DNA of 64,000 nucleotides. It comes from Eudoraea chungangensis. Its GTDB lineage: Bacteria; Bacteroidota; Bacteroidia; Flavobacteriales; Flavobacteriaceae. Below, one piece after another: positions 44,681 to 54,188 of this stretch. The notes under the pieces were generated by a model that was not told the DNA's origin, did no database searches, and saw nothing but the letters and a program-made list of their open reading frames with translations. The stretch is taken from NCBI RefSeq assembly GCF_029360665.1, contig NZ_JARDUB010000006.1, positions 124,001 through 188,000 of the forward strand. The letters are read 5' to 3'. The stretch's first letter is position 1. The number at the start of each line of letters is the position of its first letter. The translations under genes were made by a program, and so were the position numbers.

Positions 44681-44743
44681 CCCGGAGGTGTGACCCTCAA
44701 CAGTTTTCAAGACTGCCGCATTCGACCACTCTGCCATTCCTCC
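44659..44743 (-). tRNA. tRNA-Ser(UGA)
   Basis: 85 nt with a 7-bp acceptor stem GGAGGAA/TTCCTCC, anticodon stem GCAGT/ACTGT with loop CTTGAAA (anticodon UGA at 44709-44707), a long variable arm typical of serine tRNAs, and T arm with TTCGAAT. Discriminator G; CCA not encoded. Its 3' end is the insertion site of the island. Confidence 0.96.
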
Positions 44744-44756
44744 TTAAATGCGAGCG

Positions 44757-44764
44757 CAAATATA
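44757..44764 (-). promoter_or_regulatory. -7 box of tRNA-Ser
   Basis: Read on the minus strand TATATTTG fits TAnnTTTG, 13 nt before the tRNA 5' end. The -33 box is not clear. Confidence 0.6.
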
Positions 44765-44854
44765 CAATCCTTTTTTTAATTATATATAGAGTTTGATTCT
44801 ATTTTCTTAGTGTGAATATGGCATTATTAAAAATCTAGCCCCTATTTTAGCAGC

Positions 44855-45607
44855 ATGGAAGCATGGTATCATTATGTTTTGCTGGTCCTCGTTGGATTTG
44901 TGGTTGGATTTATCAATACCGTGTCTGGGGGAGCCTCTCTTATTTCCCTTCCTTTTTTAATTTTTTTAGGATTACCACCGGCAGTGGCTAACGGTACCAA
45001 CAGGGTTGCTATTATCATTCAAACGGCTATTGGTGTTGCGGGGTTTAAAAGCAAAGGGGTGTCTACCTTCCCATTCAATATTTATCTTGGTATTTCAGCC
45101 TTATTCGGTTCTATTATAGGGGCAAGTATAGCTGTAGATATAAAGGGCGAAACATTTAATAGAATCCTAGCCATTATAATGGTAGCTGTGGTTTTAATAA
45201 TAATATTTAAGCCAAAAATATCCATTGAAGAGCTTACAGAACGAGTTACTGGGAAGTATCTTTGGATGGGTATAATTGCATTTTTTTTTATAGGCATCTA
45301 TGGCGGGTTTATTAATGCGGGGATAGGTTTTGTTATACTTTTATTTTTGCACTATGTAAACCATATGACCCTTGTAAGAGCCAATGCCACAAAAGTTGCA
45401 GTGGTTTGTATCTATACCCTGTCCGCTCTGGCTGTATTTGTATTTAACGACAAGGTTTTATGGGAGGTAGGGCTAGTACTTGCTATAGGAAATGGGGCGG
45501 GAGCTTGGTTTTCTAGTCGTATCTCCGTAGGAAAAGGAGATGGTTATGTAAAAATGTTTTTAATTATTATGGTCGTGGTTATGGCTATAAAATTGTGGTT
45601 TTTTTAA
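44855..45607 (+). CDS. TSUP (TauE/SafE) family membrane transporter
   Basis: 250 residues with about eight transmembrane helices in two repeated halves, each beginning with the family motif: GFINTVSGGASLISLPFL (about 19-36) and GFINAGIGFVILLFL in the second half. TSUP proteins export sulfite, sulfoacetate or related anions or take up sulfur compounds; which one is unknown. First gene to the right of the island; 9 nt upstream of the nitroreductase gene and likely in one operon with it. Confidence 0.9.
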   Translation: MEAWYHYVLLVLVGFVVGFINTVSGGASLISLPFLIFLGLPPAVANGTNRVAIIIQTAIGVAGFKSKGVSTFPFNIYLGISALFGSIIGASIAVDIKGETFNRILAIIMVAVVLIIIFKPKISIEELTERVTGKYLWMGIIAFFFIGIYGGFINAGIGFVILLFLHYVNHMTLVRANATKVAVVCIYTLSALAVFVFNDKVLWEVGLVLAIGNGAGAWFSSRISVGKGDGYVKMFLIIMVVVMAIKLWFF

Positions 45608-45616
45608 AGGAAAATA

Positions 45617-46252
45617 ATGCGAGATATTTTAAAGGATTTGGAATGGCGTTATGCGGTGAAAAAATTTAATTCCAATTCTACTGTTGAAGAAGCGAAAGTT
45701 GATAAATTAAAAAAAGCATTTAATTTAACAGCCACTTCTTATGGATTACAACCTCTAAAATTAGTAGTACTGGCTAATAAATCTGTACAAAAAAAATTGG
45801 TAGCTCTTTCCTACGGGCAAGAACAAGTAGTACAAGCTTCTCATGTCCTGGTCTTTTGTATAGAAAAAAAAATAGACGATAAATACATAAAGTCTTATTT
45901 CCATAAGGTAAAGGAAATTCGGGGAACAGATGATGCGGTATTAGAACCTTATCAGCAAGCACTGATTAAAGAGTTTTCAAAAAAGGATAGTGCCGACATA
46001 AATTCTTGGGCTACCAAGCAAGCCTATCTTGCAATGGGAAATTTGTTAACAGTATGCGCCCTGGAACACATAGATGCCTGTCCTATGGAAGGCTTTAATA
46101 GTGAAGGCTACAATAAATTACTAAAGCTAGACGATAGAGGTTTAAATGCTGTCCTAGTGATGCCTGTTGGCTACAGGGCCGAGGATGATATTTTTTCAGC
46201 TTTCAAAAAAGTACGGAGGAATTTAGAAGACACAATTATTGAATGGAATTAA
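45617..46252 (+). CDS. NAD(P)H-dependent nitroreductase (NfsB-like)
   Basis: 211 residues, the normal size for the FMN-dependent nitroreductase family. FMN/phosphate contacts are visible in WRYAVKKFNSN (about 10-20) and the TSYGLQP strand; the C-terminal LPVGYRAEDD-like VMPVGYRAEDD (about 189-199) is typical of the NfsB group. It reduces nitroaromatics, quinones or flavins using NAD(P)H in the cytoplasm. Likely co-transcribed with the TSUP gene before it. Confidence 0.9.
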   Translation: MRDILKDLEWRYAVKKFNSNSTVEEAKVDKLKKAFNLTATSYGLQPLKLVVLANKSVQKKLVALSYGQEQVVQASHVLVFCIEKKIDDKYIKSYFHKVKEIRGTDDAVLEPYQQALIKEFSKKDSADINSWATKQAYLAMGNLLTVCALEHIDACPMEGFNSEGYNKLLKLDDRGLNAVLVMPVGYRAEDDIFSAFKKVRRNLEDTIIEWN

Positions 46253-46290
46253 ATAACTTGGGTTAATAGTTTAATGTAGAAGTAAAAAAT

Positions 46291-47496
46291 ATGCCAGGAT
46301 TTGAATTATTTGGGGCCTTAGAACGGGAAGAAACGAACAAGGTGCTTAGGACAGGAGTTCTAATGCGCTATGGTTTTGATGGTCTTCGTCAGGGACAGTG
46401 GAAGGCTAAGGAAATGGAAAAGGCTCTTGCTAACAGAATGGGAGTTAAGCATGCCCAATTGTTAAGCAGTGGTACGGCTGCTTTAACCGTGGCTCTTTGT
46501 GCAGCCGAAATCGGAGCAGGGGACGAGGTAATAATGCCAACGTTTACCTTTGTTGCCAGTTTTGAAGCAATTTTATCGGTTGGTGCTATACCTGTTTTGG
46601 TAGATATTGATGATAGTTTAACCTTAGATCCTAAGGCCGTTGAAGCGGCAATATCTTCAAAGACCAAGGCAATTATGCCGGTTCATATGTGCGGTTCTAT
46701 GGCTAATTTGAGGGCTCTGTCCGCCCTGTGCAAAGAACACAACTTATTTCTTATTGAAGATGCTTGCCAGGCTATTGGAGGGAGCTATGAAGGAAAGCCT
46801 TTGGGTAGCTATGGAGATATGGGATGCTTTTCTTTTGATTATGTTAAGACTATTACCTGTGGTGAAGGAGGCGCCTTAATTACCAATAATTCCAAGTTTC
46901 AAAAACATGCTGACCACTATTCAGATCATGGGCATGATCATGTGGGTAATGACAGAGGTAAAGAGGAGCACCCTTTTCTTGGTTATAATTTTAGGATATC
47001 AGAGCTAAATGCAGCAGTAGGCCTGGCTCAAATTAGGAGGTTAGATGATTTTCTTGCTATTCAAAAAGCAAACTACACTATAATTAGAAATGAATTAGAA
47101 AAAGTTTCGAACATTACTTTTAGGGCAGTACCAGAAGGAGGGATAGAAAACTATTCGTTTTTAAGCTTTTTTCTAGAGAATAGAGAAGAGGCTAAACGGG
47201 TACAGACCGAGTTAACAGACGCAGGTGTGGACGGATGTTTTTATTGGTTTGATAACAACTGGCATTACTATAAAAAATGGGAACATCTTTTAGAGGCCAA
47301 AAGTCTGGGTAAATTGCCTAAAGAAGTAATCCATGGTATCGGCAAGCAGAAGTCCAATAACTTCGCTGCCTCGGATAACTGGATGGGACGAAATATTTCT
47401 GTATTAATTAAACTAGGCTGGAGTTCGGAAGAAGTATCTAAAAGAGCTCAGACAATAGCCGAAGTGGTTTCCAAACATACGCGGACTACCCCATAA
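46291..47496 (+). CDS. DegT/DnrJ/EryC1/StrS family aminotransferase
   Basis: 401 residues, full length. The PLP-binding region SSGTAALTVAL (about 59-69), the ED of LIEDACQAIGGSYEG (about 154-168) and the lysine of FDYVKTITCGEGG (about 185-197) are present. Members transfer an amino group to keto-sugars during synthesis of surface or antibiotic sugars, but the present gene is not in a polysaccharide cluster, and the C-terminal region is longer and more basic than in sugar enzymes. Substrate unknown. It is convergent with ribB, 9 bp apart. Confidence 0.85.
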   Translation: MPGFELFGALEREETNKVLRTGVLMRYGFDGLRQGQWKAKEMEKALANRMGVKHAQLLSSGTAALTVALCAAEIGAGDEVIMPTFTFVASFEAILSVGAIPVLVDIDDSLTLDPKAVEAAISSKTKAIMPVHMCGSMANLRALSALCKEHNLFLIEDACQAIGGSYEGKPLGSYGDMGCFSFDYVKTITCGEGGALITNNSKFQKHADHYSDHGHDHVGNDRGKEEHPFLGYNFRISELNAAVGLAQIRRLDDFLAIQKANYTIIRNELEKVSNITFRAVPEGGIENYSFLSFFLENREEAKRVQTELTDAGVDGCFYWFDNNWHYYKKWEHLLEAKSLGKLPKEVIHGIGKQKSNNFAASDNWMGRNISVLIKLGWSSEEVSKRAQTIAEVVSKHTRTTP

Positions 47497-47505
47497 TCCA
47501 GTCTG

Positions 47506-48648
47506 CTAATAAGGACAATAACCCACTATTTCTAAGCCATAACCAACAATACCCACTCGTTTGCTCTGACTACTGTTGGTCATAAGTCGCATTTTGGTTA
47601 TATTGAGATCGTGTAATATCTGTGCGCCAATACCAAAATCCCTCGTATCCATTTCAATTTTTGGGGCTTTTACTAAGCCTTTTCCTTGCTTTTCTTTAAG
47701 TCCCTTAAGCCGCTTTAAAAGATTAAATGACTGACTTTGCTGATTTATAAAGACAATAGCACCTTTGCCTTCCTCATTTAAGGCTTTAAACATATCGTCT
47801 AATTTTTCTTCCGCATTATGGGTTAGCGTACCAAGAATATCATTGTTTACCAAAGTAGAATTAATTCTGGTTAGCACCGGGTCGTCTAAATTCCATTTAC
47901 CCTTGGTTAATGCCAAATGCACCTGATCATTTGTAGTCTGCTGGTAGGCATGCAAGCTGAACTTTCCGAACCTGGTCTCCACCTCAAATTGTTCCTTTTT
48001 TTCTATCAGACTGTCATGTCTCATCCTGTAGGCAACTAGGTCTTCAATAGACACAAGTTTTAAATCAAATCGCTTAGCCACTTCCAATAGATGCGGTAAA
48101 CGGGCCATGGTTCCGTCTTCGTTTAGTATTTCCACAAGAATTCCTGCAGGTTCAAACCCCGCCAATCTTGCTAAATCAACGGCGGCTTCCGTATGTCCGG
48201 TTCTTCTCAGAACGCCACCATTTTTTGCCCTTAGTGGAAAAATATGTCCCGGTCTGCCTAAGTCATAGGCATTGGTGTTTTTATCTACAAGAGCCTTAAT
48301 TGTTTTGGCCCTGTCGTGTACAGATATTCCAGTAGTACAACCATGTCCAATAAGATCCACAGATACTGTGAATTGGGTATGGTGCATCACGGTATTGTTT
48401 TCAACCATCATGCTAAGGTTTAACTCTGCACATCTGTTTTCAGTTAAGGGAGCACAGATAAGACCTCGCCCATGCTTGGCCATAAAATTTATCATTTCTG
48501 GGGTAACCATTTCTGCCGCGGCTATAAAATCCCCTTCATTTTCCCTATTCTCATCATCAACCACAATAATTACTTTGCCAGCTTTTATATCCGCTATTGC
48601 TTCTTCTATTGTATTCAATTGAATCCTATCTTCCATATGTGCAATCAT
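47506..48648 (-). CDS. ribB: 3,4-dihydroxy-2-butanone-4-phosphate synthase with a degenerate GTP cyclohydrolase II domain
   Basis: 380 residues. The N-terminal RibB domain (about 5-205) has DDENRENEGDF, HGRGLICAPL and GHTEAAVDLARLAG, so it should make dihydroxybutanone phosphate for riboflavin. The C-terminal domain keeps the RibA fold signature RDFGIGAQILHDL but lacks the zinc cysteines of the GDxxxSxxCDC region: the aligned stretch reads NNDILGTLTHNAEEKL. The cyclohydrolase is thus probably inactive and must be supplied elsewhere. The start is taken at 48648, where ATGA overlaps the stop of the upstream permease gene; an ATG at 48636 is an alternative. Confidence 0.9.
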   Translation of the reverse strand: MIAHMEDRIQLNTIEEAIADIKAGKVIIVVDDENRENEGDFIAAAEMVTPEMINFMAKHGRGLICAPLTENRCAELNLSMMVENNTVMHHTQFTVSVDLIGHGCTTGISVHDRAKTIKALVDKNTNAYDLGRPGHIFPLRAKNGGVLRRTGHTEAAVDLARLAGFEPAGILVEILNEDGTMARLPHLLEVAKRFDLKLVSIEDLVAYRMRHDSLIEKKEQFEVETRFGKFSLHAYQQTTNDQVHLALTKGKWNLDDPVLTRINSTLVNNDILGTLTHNAEEKLDDMFKALNEEGKGAIVFINQQSQSFNLLKRLKGLKEKQGKGLVKAPKIEMDTRDFGIGAQILHDLNITKMRLMTNSSQSKRVGIVGYGLEIVGYCPY

Positions 48649-50147
48649 GCCTTGCTCTTTTTTCTTATTCTAAATACGGCTTTTATTTTATCAATAAAGT
48701 AGCCAAAATCCATTAAACCTCTATCCGCCGTAGCCCTTTTAGTTAAATAAACACCCAAAGGTAACATTATTAATGAAGCCATCCATGCCCCGAAAATTGG
48801 ATGTATATTCCCTTCTTTGGAATAATTACCGGCAAAGACTCCGATAAAGTAATAGGTTAAAAACAAAACAATGGCAATTACCATTGGCAATCCCAAACCT
48901 CCCTTTCTTATTATTGCGCCCAACGGGGCCCCAACGAAAAACAAAATGATACACGACAATGCCAGGGCGTATTTTTTATGAAGAGACAAAATGTGCAGGT
49001 TATAAATCTTATACCTTCTTTCTAGTTCTTCTTTTTTGCCTACTACAGAATTCAAGATATTCGATACAGAGTTTTTTGCCGTCCCTAGTATTTGGATGAC
49101 CTGAAACTCCTCGTACCAGTCCAGAATATTCTGTGAAGAAATGGTGTCTTTTTGCGATCTTATTTTTTTCCTTCCTAAAGAAGCCCTGAGAAGACTATCT
49201 GCAACAGGGTTCTTCATTTTGTTTTTTGTACTGTCTTTTTCCTCCAAAGGAATAAAAGCTCCCATTCTAGTATTAATATTTCTAGCAAAAGCGTCTACTA
49301 CTTTTAAATTATTTTCCTTAAGAGAGTCAATATCTTTTACTAGTCTGGAAATATTTTTCATTTTGTCTGTACTCACATTCCTTTCTTCTTCCAAGTCCTG
49401 TGTATTATCAGGAATTTTCATATTAATGGTATAGGTCTCGAAATTAGACCTTGCAAAGGGATAGTTCCCTTTGTTTGAGCCGCTTTTGGGAATGATTTCC
49501 TCATAATAATGCCCTTCTTTTAGTACTAGCTGAATAATATCAGATCCTTCACTGCTAACCAACTCTCCTGTATTTGCTTTAATTACCGTCGTATTCTTTT
49601 CCAACCTGTCTTTCTGATGTATAATTACATCCCTCAGGTATTTGTCATTCTCTCCAAATTTTTGTTCTACTTTTATATTTAGCCCTTCAAAATCGCTAAA
49701 TACACCCTCTACAATAACAGCTGCGGGTTTTACCTTGGCAATATTCCGTCGAAGATTATAAATCTTCTGCTCGGATGCAGGAATAACATTGTTAGCAAAA
49801 TAAAAAGCAACTCCACCTAGAAAAATTACAAATATAATAAGGGGCAACATGGCACGCTGTAAGGATATACCGGAGGCCTTCATGGCAGCAAATTCATAGT
49901 TTTCTGCAAAGGAACCAAAGGTTAAAATTGAGGAAAGGAGTACGGTTAAGGGAAGTACTTTTTCTGTTAGATTGGGCAATAGATAGAACAAAAACTTACC
50001 GATGATAATGATATCTAAACCTTTTCCAGCCAAATCATCTATAAATAGCCATATGGTCTGAAAAATGAAGATAAACATCAAAATCAGAAAAGAACTAAAG
50101 AAATTATAAAGGAATTGCTTTAGAATATATTGATCTAGAATTCGCAA
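48645..50147 (-). CDS. LptF/LptG family permease (YjgP/YjgQ)
   Basis: 500 residues. Three N-terminal and three C-terminal transmembrane helices flank a periplasmic domain (about 105-370), the usual layout of LptF/G, though the periplasmic part is longer. The start MRILDQYILKQFLYNF and the segment APLGAIIRKGGLGLPMV (about 407-423) are typical. It forms the inner-membrane part of the lipopolysaccharide transporter with LptB. It is encoded after lolA in the same operon, 4 nt downstream, so two lipid-export functions are produced together. Confidence 0.88.
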   Translation of the reverse strand: MRILDQYILKQFLYNFFSSFLILMFIFIFQTIWLFIDDLAGKGLDIIIIGKFLFYLLPNLTEKVLPLTVLLSSILTFGSFAENYEFAAMKASGISLQRAMLPLIIFVIFLGGVAFYFANNVIPASEQKIYNLRRNIAKVKPAAVIVEGVFSDFEGLNIKVEQKFGENDKYLRDVIIHQKDRLEKNTTVIKANTGELVSSEGSDIIQLVLKEGHYYEEIIPKSGSNKGNYPFARSNFETYTINMKIPDNTQDLEEERNVSTDKMKNISRLVKDIDSLKENNLKVVDAFARNINTRMGAFIPLEEKDSTKNKMKNPVADSLLRASLGRKKIRSQKDTISSQNILDWYEEFQVIQILGTAKNSVSNILNSVVGKKEELERRYKIYNLHILSLHKKYALALSCIILFFVGAPLGAIIRKGGLGLPMVIAIVLFLTYYFIGVFAGNYSKEGNIHPIFGAWMASLIMLPLGVYLTKRATADRGLMDFGYFIDKIKAVFRIRKKSKA

Positions 50148-50151
50148 TGGA

Positions 50152-50796
50152 CTAGTTTCTTATAATATAGTAGCCTTGTTCTTTGTACTTCTGCTCGTCA
50201 AAGGTAAATAAGGTATTCGACAACTCTTGGTCTGTTTTAAAAGAATTAACAGTAATAGTGGTCTTTGTATTGTTGGCTCCTGTTTCAATAAGTTTGTAAA
50301 TGTGTTTGGTCTCTGCATCTATTCCTAATAGAATAGAACTTATCTCCGAATTGGTATCCATTGGAATCAACTTTACAAATTGTATTTTTCTTCCTTGTAC
50401 ATTCTGCATGATATCCCAGGAATAGGTATGACCTTTTTTGTAAAAGGTGAGCATTTTTGATGGCGTGATGGTATTTCCATCTTCCGATTTGTCTTCAATA
50501 GTTACTTCTTCATTTTCCGGTACAATGGTATATACTTTTTTCCCATCATAGAGCTGTTGCGATCCCATATAATCAAAAAGATACTTATCTCCCTCTAAGG
50601 TAACGTCACCTCTGGTTTCTTGGTTAATACCAGCCTCTTCGTTTTGAAGCACATACTGAAAGTTCACCGCAATATTTTCGTAACTCATCACCTTATTATA
50701 AACCTCATCTAATAGGGTTTTTGCTTTTTCAGAATTTTGCGCTTTTCCACTAGCAAGACATAACAGGACTAGGGTAAGAAAAATAGGCTGTTTCAT
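50152..50796 (-). CDS. lolA: LolA-like periplasmic lipoprotein carrier
   Basis: 214 residues with a signal peptide (cleaved near residue 19, after SGKA). The mature domain is an open beta barrel of the LolA type: ENIAVNFQYVLQNE, GDVTLEGDKYLFDYMGSQQ and YDGKKVYTIVPENEEVTI are characteristic. It would carry lipoproteins across the periplasm. It starts 2 nt after ftsK and ends 4 nt before the LptF/G-type gene, so it is in a tight operon. Confidence 0.85.
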   Translation of the reverse strand: MKQPIFLTLVLLCLASGKAQNSEKAKTLLDEVYNKVMSYENIAVNFQYVLQNEEAGINQETRGDVTLEGDKYLFDYMGSQQLYDGKKVYTIVPENEEVTIEDKSEDGNTITPSKMLTFYKKGHTYSWDIMQNVQGRKIQFVKLIPMDTNSEISSILLGIDAETKHIYKLIETGANNTKTTITVNSFKTDQELSNTLFTFDEQKYKEQGYYIIRN

Positions 50797-50798
50797 AT

Positions 50799-53159
50799 TT
50801 ATTTTATTTCATTATTTAATAGTTGCTCTAGTGCTAAGATATCTGGTACCAGAACTTGTCTGGCTTTGCTGCCTTCAAAAGGACCAACAATTCCGGCCGC
50901 TTCTAGCTGATCTATAATTCTACCAGCACGGTTATACCCTAATTTTAATTTCCTCTGAATGAGGGAGGCCGATCCTTGTTGTGCATTTACAATAACTTCT
51001 GCTGCCTCTTTAAACAAGGCATCTCTATCGGATATATCGTAATCAATACCTGTGCCAGAATCTTCTCCTACGTATTCTGGTAATTGATGTGCTTCTGGAT
51101 AAGCCCTCTGGGATCCAATAAACTCAGTAATTTTCGCAACTTCAGGAGTGTCAACAAAGGCACACTGCAACCTAGTAACATCATTTCCCTGTGTAAATAG
51201 CATGTCGCCACGCCCAATTAATTGATCCGCTCCCTGGGTGTCGAGAATTGTTCGGGAATCTATCTTGGATGTAACCCTAAAAGCCAATCGGGCCGGAAAA
51301 TTAGCTTTTATTAGACCTGTAATAACATTTACAGAAGGCCTTTGAGTGGCTATGACAAGGTGAATCCCTATGGCCCTGGCCAACTGAGCCAAACGTGCTA
51401 TAGGAGTTTCTACCTCCTTTCCGGCGGACATAATTAAGTCTGCGAATTCATCTATCACTAAGACAATATAGGGCAGAAAATTATGTCCGTCATTAGGGTT
51501 TAATTTTCTGCTTTTAAACTTTTCATTATACTCTTTGATGTTTCTTACCATGGCCAATTTGAGTAACTCATAGCGATTATCCATTTCAATACAAAGTGAA
51601 TTTAAGGTATGAATTACCTTGGTATTATCGGTAATAATGGCCTCATCAGAATCGGGTAGTTTGGCCAAATAATGTCTTTCTATCTTATTGTAAAGAGTAA
51701 GTTCTACTTTCTTGGGATCTACAAGGATAAACTTTACTTCAGCCGGATGTTTTTTGTAAAGAAGAGAAGTCAAAACTGCGTTTAAACCCACAGATTTACC
51801 CTGGCCTGTAGCACCTGCCATTAACATATGCGGCATTTTGGCCAGGTCAACAACAAAGGTTTCGTTGCTAATAGTTTTTCCGAAGGCTATTGGCAATTCC
51901 ATTTCGGCCTTTTGGAATTTAGTAGAAGCGATTACAGACCGCATAGAAACGGTAGACGGATTTTTATTAGGCACTTCAATACCAATAGTACCTTTCCCAG
52001 GAATAGGAGCTATTATACGAATTCCTAGGGCGGCTAAAGACAAGGCAATGTCGTCTTCCAAATTTTTTATTTTGGAGATGCGAACACCTGCCACAGGTAC
52101 AATCTCGTATAATGTTACCGTTGGACCTATTGTCGCTTTAATCTGGGCAATGCCAATTTTATAGTTTTTTAAGGTCTCTACAATCTTATTTTTATTCTCT
52201 TCTAATTCTTCTTGATTAATGGTTATTCCTCCTCCAGCACCATGAGGATCTAATAGATCTAAGGGAGGGAATTTAAACTTTGCCAGTTCCAGGGTAGGGT
52301 CGAACTCTCCGAAATCAGATACGAGTTTATCCGAGAGTATATCGCTCTCTTCTACTTCCTCAGTTACTGTTTCTACTTCCATTGTTAGCGATTCCTCTTC
52401 TTCTTTTTTAGGAGTACTTTTTACCAAAGGCTCTGCTTCTAATTCTATACCAGTTTCCAAGGGAGGTATGTCTTCTTTGTGCGTATACGTGTCTATTTTC
52501 ATTGGCAGATCCTTCTCAGGGCTCAGGGGCACTTCCTTTTTAGGATCTTTTTTAAGTTCGCTTTTTAAGTTGATAGATTTGGCTTTAAAATAAGCGGCTA
52601 TACTTTCGGGTGAAAATTTAAACAGTCTTACCAAAATTATAGTGAGGACAAAAAGCAGGAGTAAAAACACTCCAATTCTTCCTGCATAGTCTTGTAAGAA
52701 ATCGTTCATTTCGTAACCCACCAAACCACCTAATAAAGGTTGTTCATAGGCAAAAAATCCAAGTGCAATAGATAACCATATAACAAAGACCAAACCCCAA
52801 ACCCATTTACTCACCAGACCTTTTTTTTCTAGATTAAGAAATAAATACAGTCCTGTAATACATAAGAGGGCGGGAAAAATAAAAGAAGCTAATCCAAAAC
52901 CTTTATATATAAAGAAGTGACTTATACTGGCTCCAAATTTGTTGAGAAGGTTTTTGGCCTGCTCATTTCTATCTGCAAACTCTGTAAGCAAACTTTGATC
53001 GTCTTGCCACGAAAAATAGAACGAGGTAAAGGAAAAAAACAGCGCTATACTCAGAAGTATAAGTAAGCTGCCAAAAATAACTTTATTCTGTTTGGACAAC
53101 TGGAAAGAAAAACCCTTTTTGGAAGCCGCAGGTTTTGACTTATTTCTTTTTTTGGCCAT
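50799..53159 (-). CDS. ftsK: DNA translocase FtsK
   Basis: 786 residues from the ATG at 53159; the frame is open further upstream but would overlap dgkA. Four N-terminal transmembrane helices (about 25-180) anchor it at the septum. A charged linker (about 200-300) follows, then the RecA-like motor with Walker A GATGQGKS and Walker B VLVIDEFADLIM, and the winged-helix gamma domain at the C-terminus (SLIQRKLKLGYNRAGRIIDQ). It pumps DNA toward dif during division and activates XerCD. The linker is short compared with enterobacterial FtsK. Confidence 0.95.
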   Translation of the reverse strand: MAKKRNKSKPAASKKGFSFQLSKQNKVIFGSLLILLSIALFFSFTSFYFSWQDDQSLLTEFADRNEQAKNLLNKFGASISHFFIYKGFGLASFIFPALLCITGLYLFLNLEKKGLVSKWVWGLVFVIWLSIALGFFAYEQPLLGGLVGYEMNDFLQDYAGRIGVFLLLLFVLTIILVRLFKFSPESIAAYFKAKSINLKSELKKDPKKEVPLSPEKDLPMKIDTYTHKEDIPPLETGIELEAEPLVKSTPKKEEEESLTMEVETVTEEVEESDILSDKLVSDFGEFDPTLELAKFKFPPLDLLDPHGAGGGITINQEELEENKNKIVETLKNYKIGIAQIKATIGPTVTLYEIVPVAGVRISKIKNLEDDIALSLAALGIRIIAPIPGKGTIGIEVPNKNPSTVSMRSVIASTKFQKAEMELPIAFGKTISNETFVVDLAKMPHMLMAGATGQGKSVGLNAVLTSLLYKKHPAEVKFILVDPKKVELTLYNKIERHYLAKLPDSDEAIITDNTKVIHTLNSLCIEMDNRYELLKLAMVRNIKEYNEKFKSRKLNPNDGHNFLPYIVLVIDEFADLIMSAGKEVETPIARLAQLARAIGIHLVIATQRPSVNVITGLIKANFPARLAFRVTSKIDSRTILDTQGADQLIGRGDMLFTQGNDVTRLQCAFVDTPEVAKITEFIGSQRAYPEAHQLPEYVGEDSGTGIDYDISDRDALFKEAAEVIVNAQQGSASLIQRKLKLGYNRAGRIIDQLEAAGIVGPFEGSKARQVLVPDILALEQLLNNEIK

Positions 53160-53223
53160 TGAATTAGTAAAACTTTGGGGTAAAAATACAAATTTACACA
53201 GGAAAGCTTGGGTTCTCTGTCTT

Positions 53224-53589
53224 TTAAATAATTTTAGGTAGGTAAATAAGCAAACCAATTATAGAAGCACCAATAGATACAAACATTACTGCACCAGCCG
53301 AAATATCCTTAATAAAACCAATTTTATCATTAAAATCAGGATGTACAAAATCCGATAGTTTTTCTACTGCCGTATTTAGACCCTCGATTCCTAAAACTAG
53401 GGAGATGGCCATAATTTGTATAACCCATTCCAGGGTAGAAAGTTCAAAAATGAACCCGGCTACAGTCATAATCACGGCAATCCCTAGTTGAATTTGAATA
53501 CTACTTTCGGTACGTAAAAGTAACCATGCCCCTTTAAGGGCATACCCAACACTCTTTATTCTATTGGTTAGTAAACTATCTTTAGGCAT
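53224..53589 (-). CDS. dgkA: Diacylglycerol kinase family protein DgkA
   Basis: 121 residues from the ATG at 53589, which overlaps the tpx stop by 8 nt; longer frames begin inside tpx. Three transmembrane helices and the signature EGLNTAVEKLSDF (about 69-81) identify the prokaryotic DgkA/undecaprenol kinase family, which phosphorylates diacylglycerol or undecaprenol in the inner membrane. It is the second gene of the tpx-ftsK operon. Confidence 0.9.
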   Translation of the reverse strand: MPKDSLLTNRIKSVGYALKGAWLLLRTESSIQIQLGIAVIMTVAGFIFELSTLEWVIQIMAISLVLGIEGLNTAVEKLSDFVHPDFNDKIGFIKDISAGAVMFVSIGASIIGLLIYLPKII

Positions 53590-54088
53590 CCAATAACGCT
53601 TCGAGTGCTGCCTTGTAATTTGGCTCATCAACCGTTTCCGGTACTTGTTCCGAATAAGTAACCACTCCTTCTTCATTAATTACGACGACAGCTCTGGATA
53701 AAAGAGATTCTAAAGGACCATCCGTAAAGGTGACACCATATGCTTCTCCAAAACTTCCATTTTTAAAATCAGATAGCATAAAGACGTTTTCAATTCCTTC
53801 TGCCCCACAAAACCTTGCCTGCGCAAAAGGAAGGTCTTTTGAAATACAAAGAACTTTGGTATTATCTAATTCTGCCGCTTCTTGATTAAACTGTCTAACG
53901 GATTGTGCACAGGTGCCGGTATCGATACTTGGAAATATGTTGAGTACAACCTTAGAGCCTTTAAAATCTTCCAAATTCGATGAAGAAAGATCGTTTGCGG
54001 TCATTGTAAATGCCGGAGCTGTACTGCCGTTTGCCGGTAAATTGCCTGAGGTATGTAGTGTATTTCCTTTTAAAGTTACTATAGCCAT
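53582..54088 (-). CDS. tpx: Thiol peroxidase Tpx
   Basis: 168 residues, atypical 2-Cys peroxiredoxin. Peroxidatic Cys in FPSIDTGTCAQSV (about Cys60) and resolving Cys in RFCGAEG (about Cys94) are in place, with the thioredoxin-fold start PAFTMTANDL. It reduces alkyl and hydrogen peroxides in the cytoplasm using thioredoxin. It is the first gene of the operon tpx-dgkA-ftsK-lolA-lptF/G-ribB; a good -7 box lies upstream at 54151-54158. Confidence 0.95.
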   Translation of the reverse strand: MAIVTLKGNTLHTSGNLPANGSTAPAFTMTANDLSSSNLEDFKGSKVVLNIFPSIDTGTCAQSVRQFNQEAAELDNTKVLCISKDLPFAQARFCGAEGIENVFMLSDFKNGSFGEAYGVTFTDGPLESLLSRAVVVINEEGVVTYSEQVPETVDEPNYKAALEALLDA

Positions 54089-54150
54089 GATTTGTTTTTT
54101 AAATTTTGGTGAAATTAAAAAAATAATGACGGAATAGTCCTATGCCAAAA

Positions 54151-54158
54151 CAAAAATA
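54151..54158 (-). promoter_or_regulatory. -7 box of the tpx operon
   Basis: Read on the minus strand TATTTTTG fits TAnnTTTG, 62 nt before the tpx ATG. -33 element weak. Confidence 0.45.
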
Positions 54159-54188
54159 TTGCTAATTATTTGAAGAATAAAGGCATGC

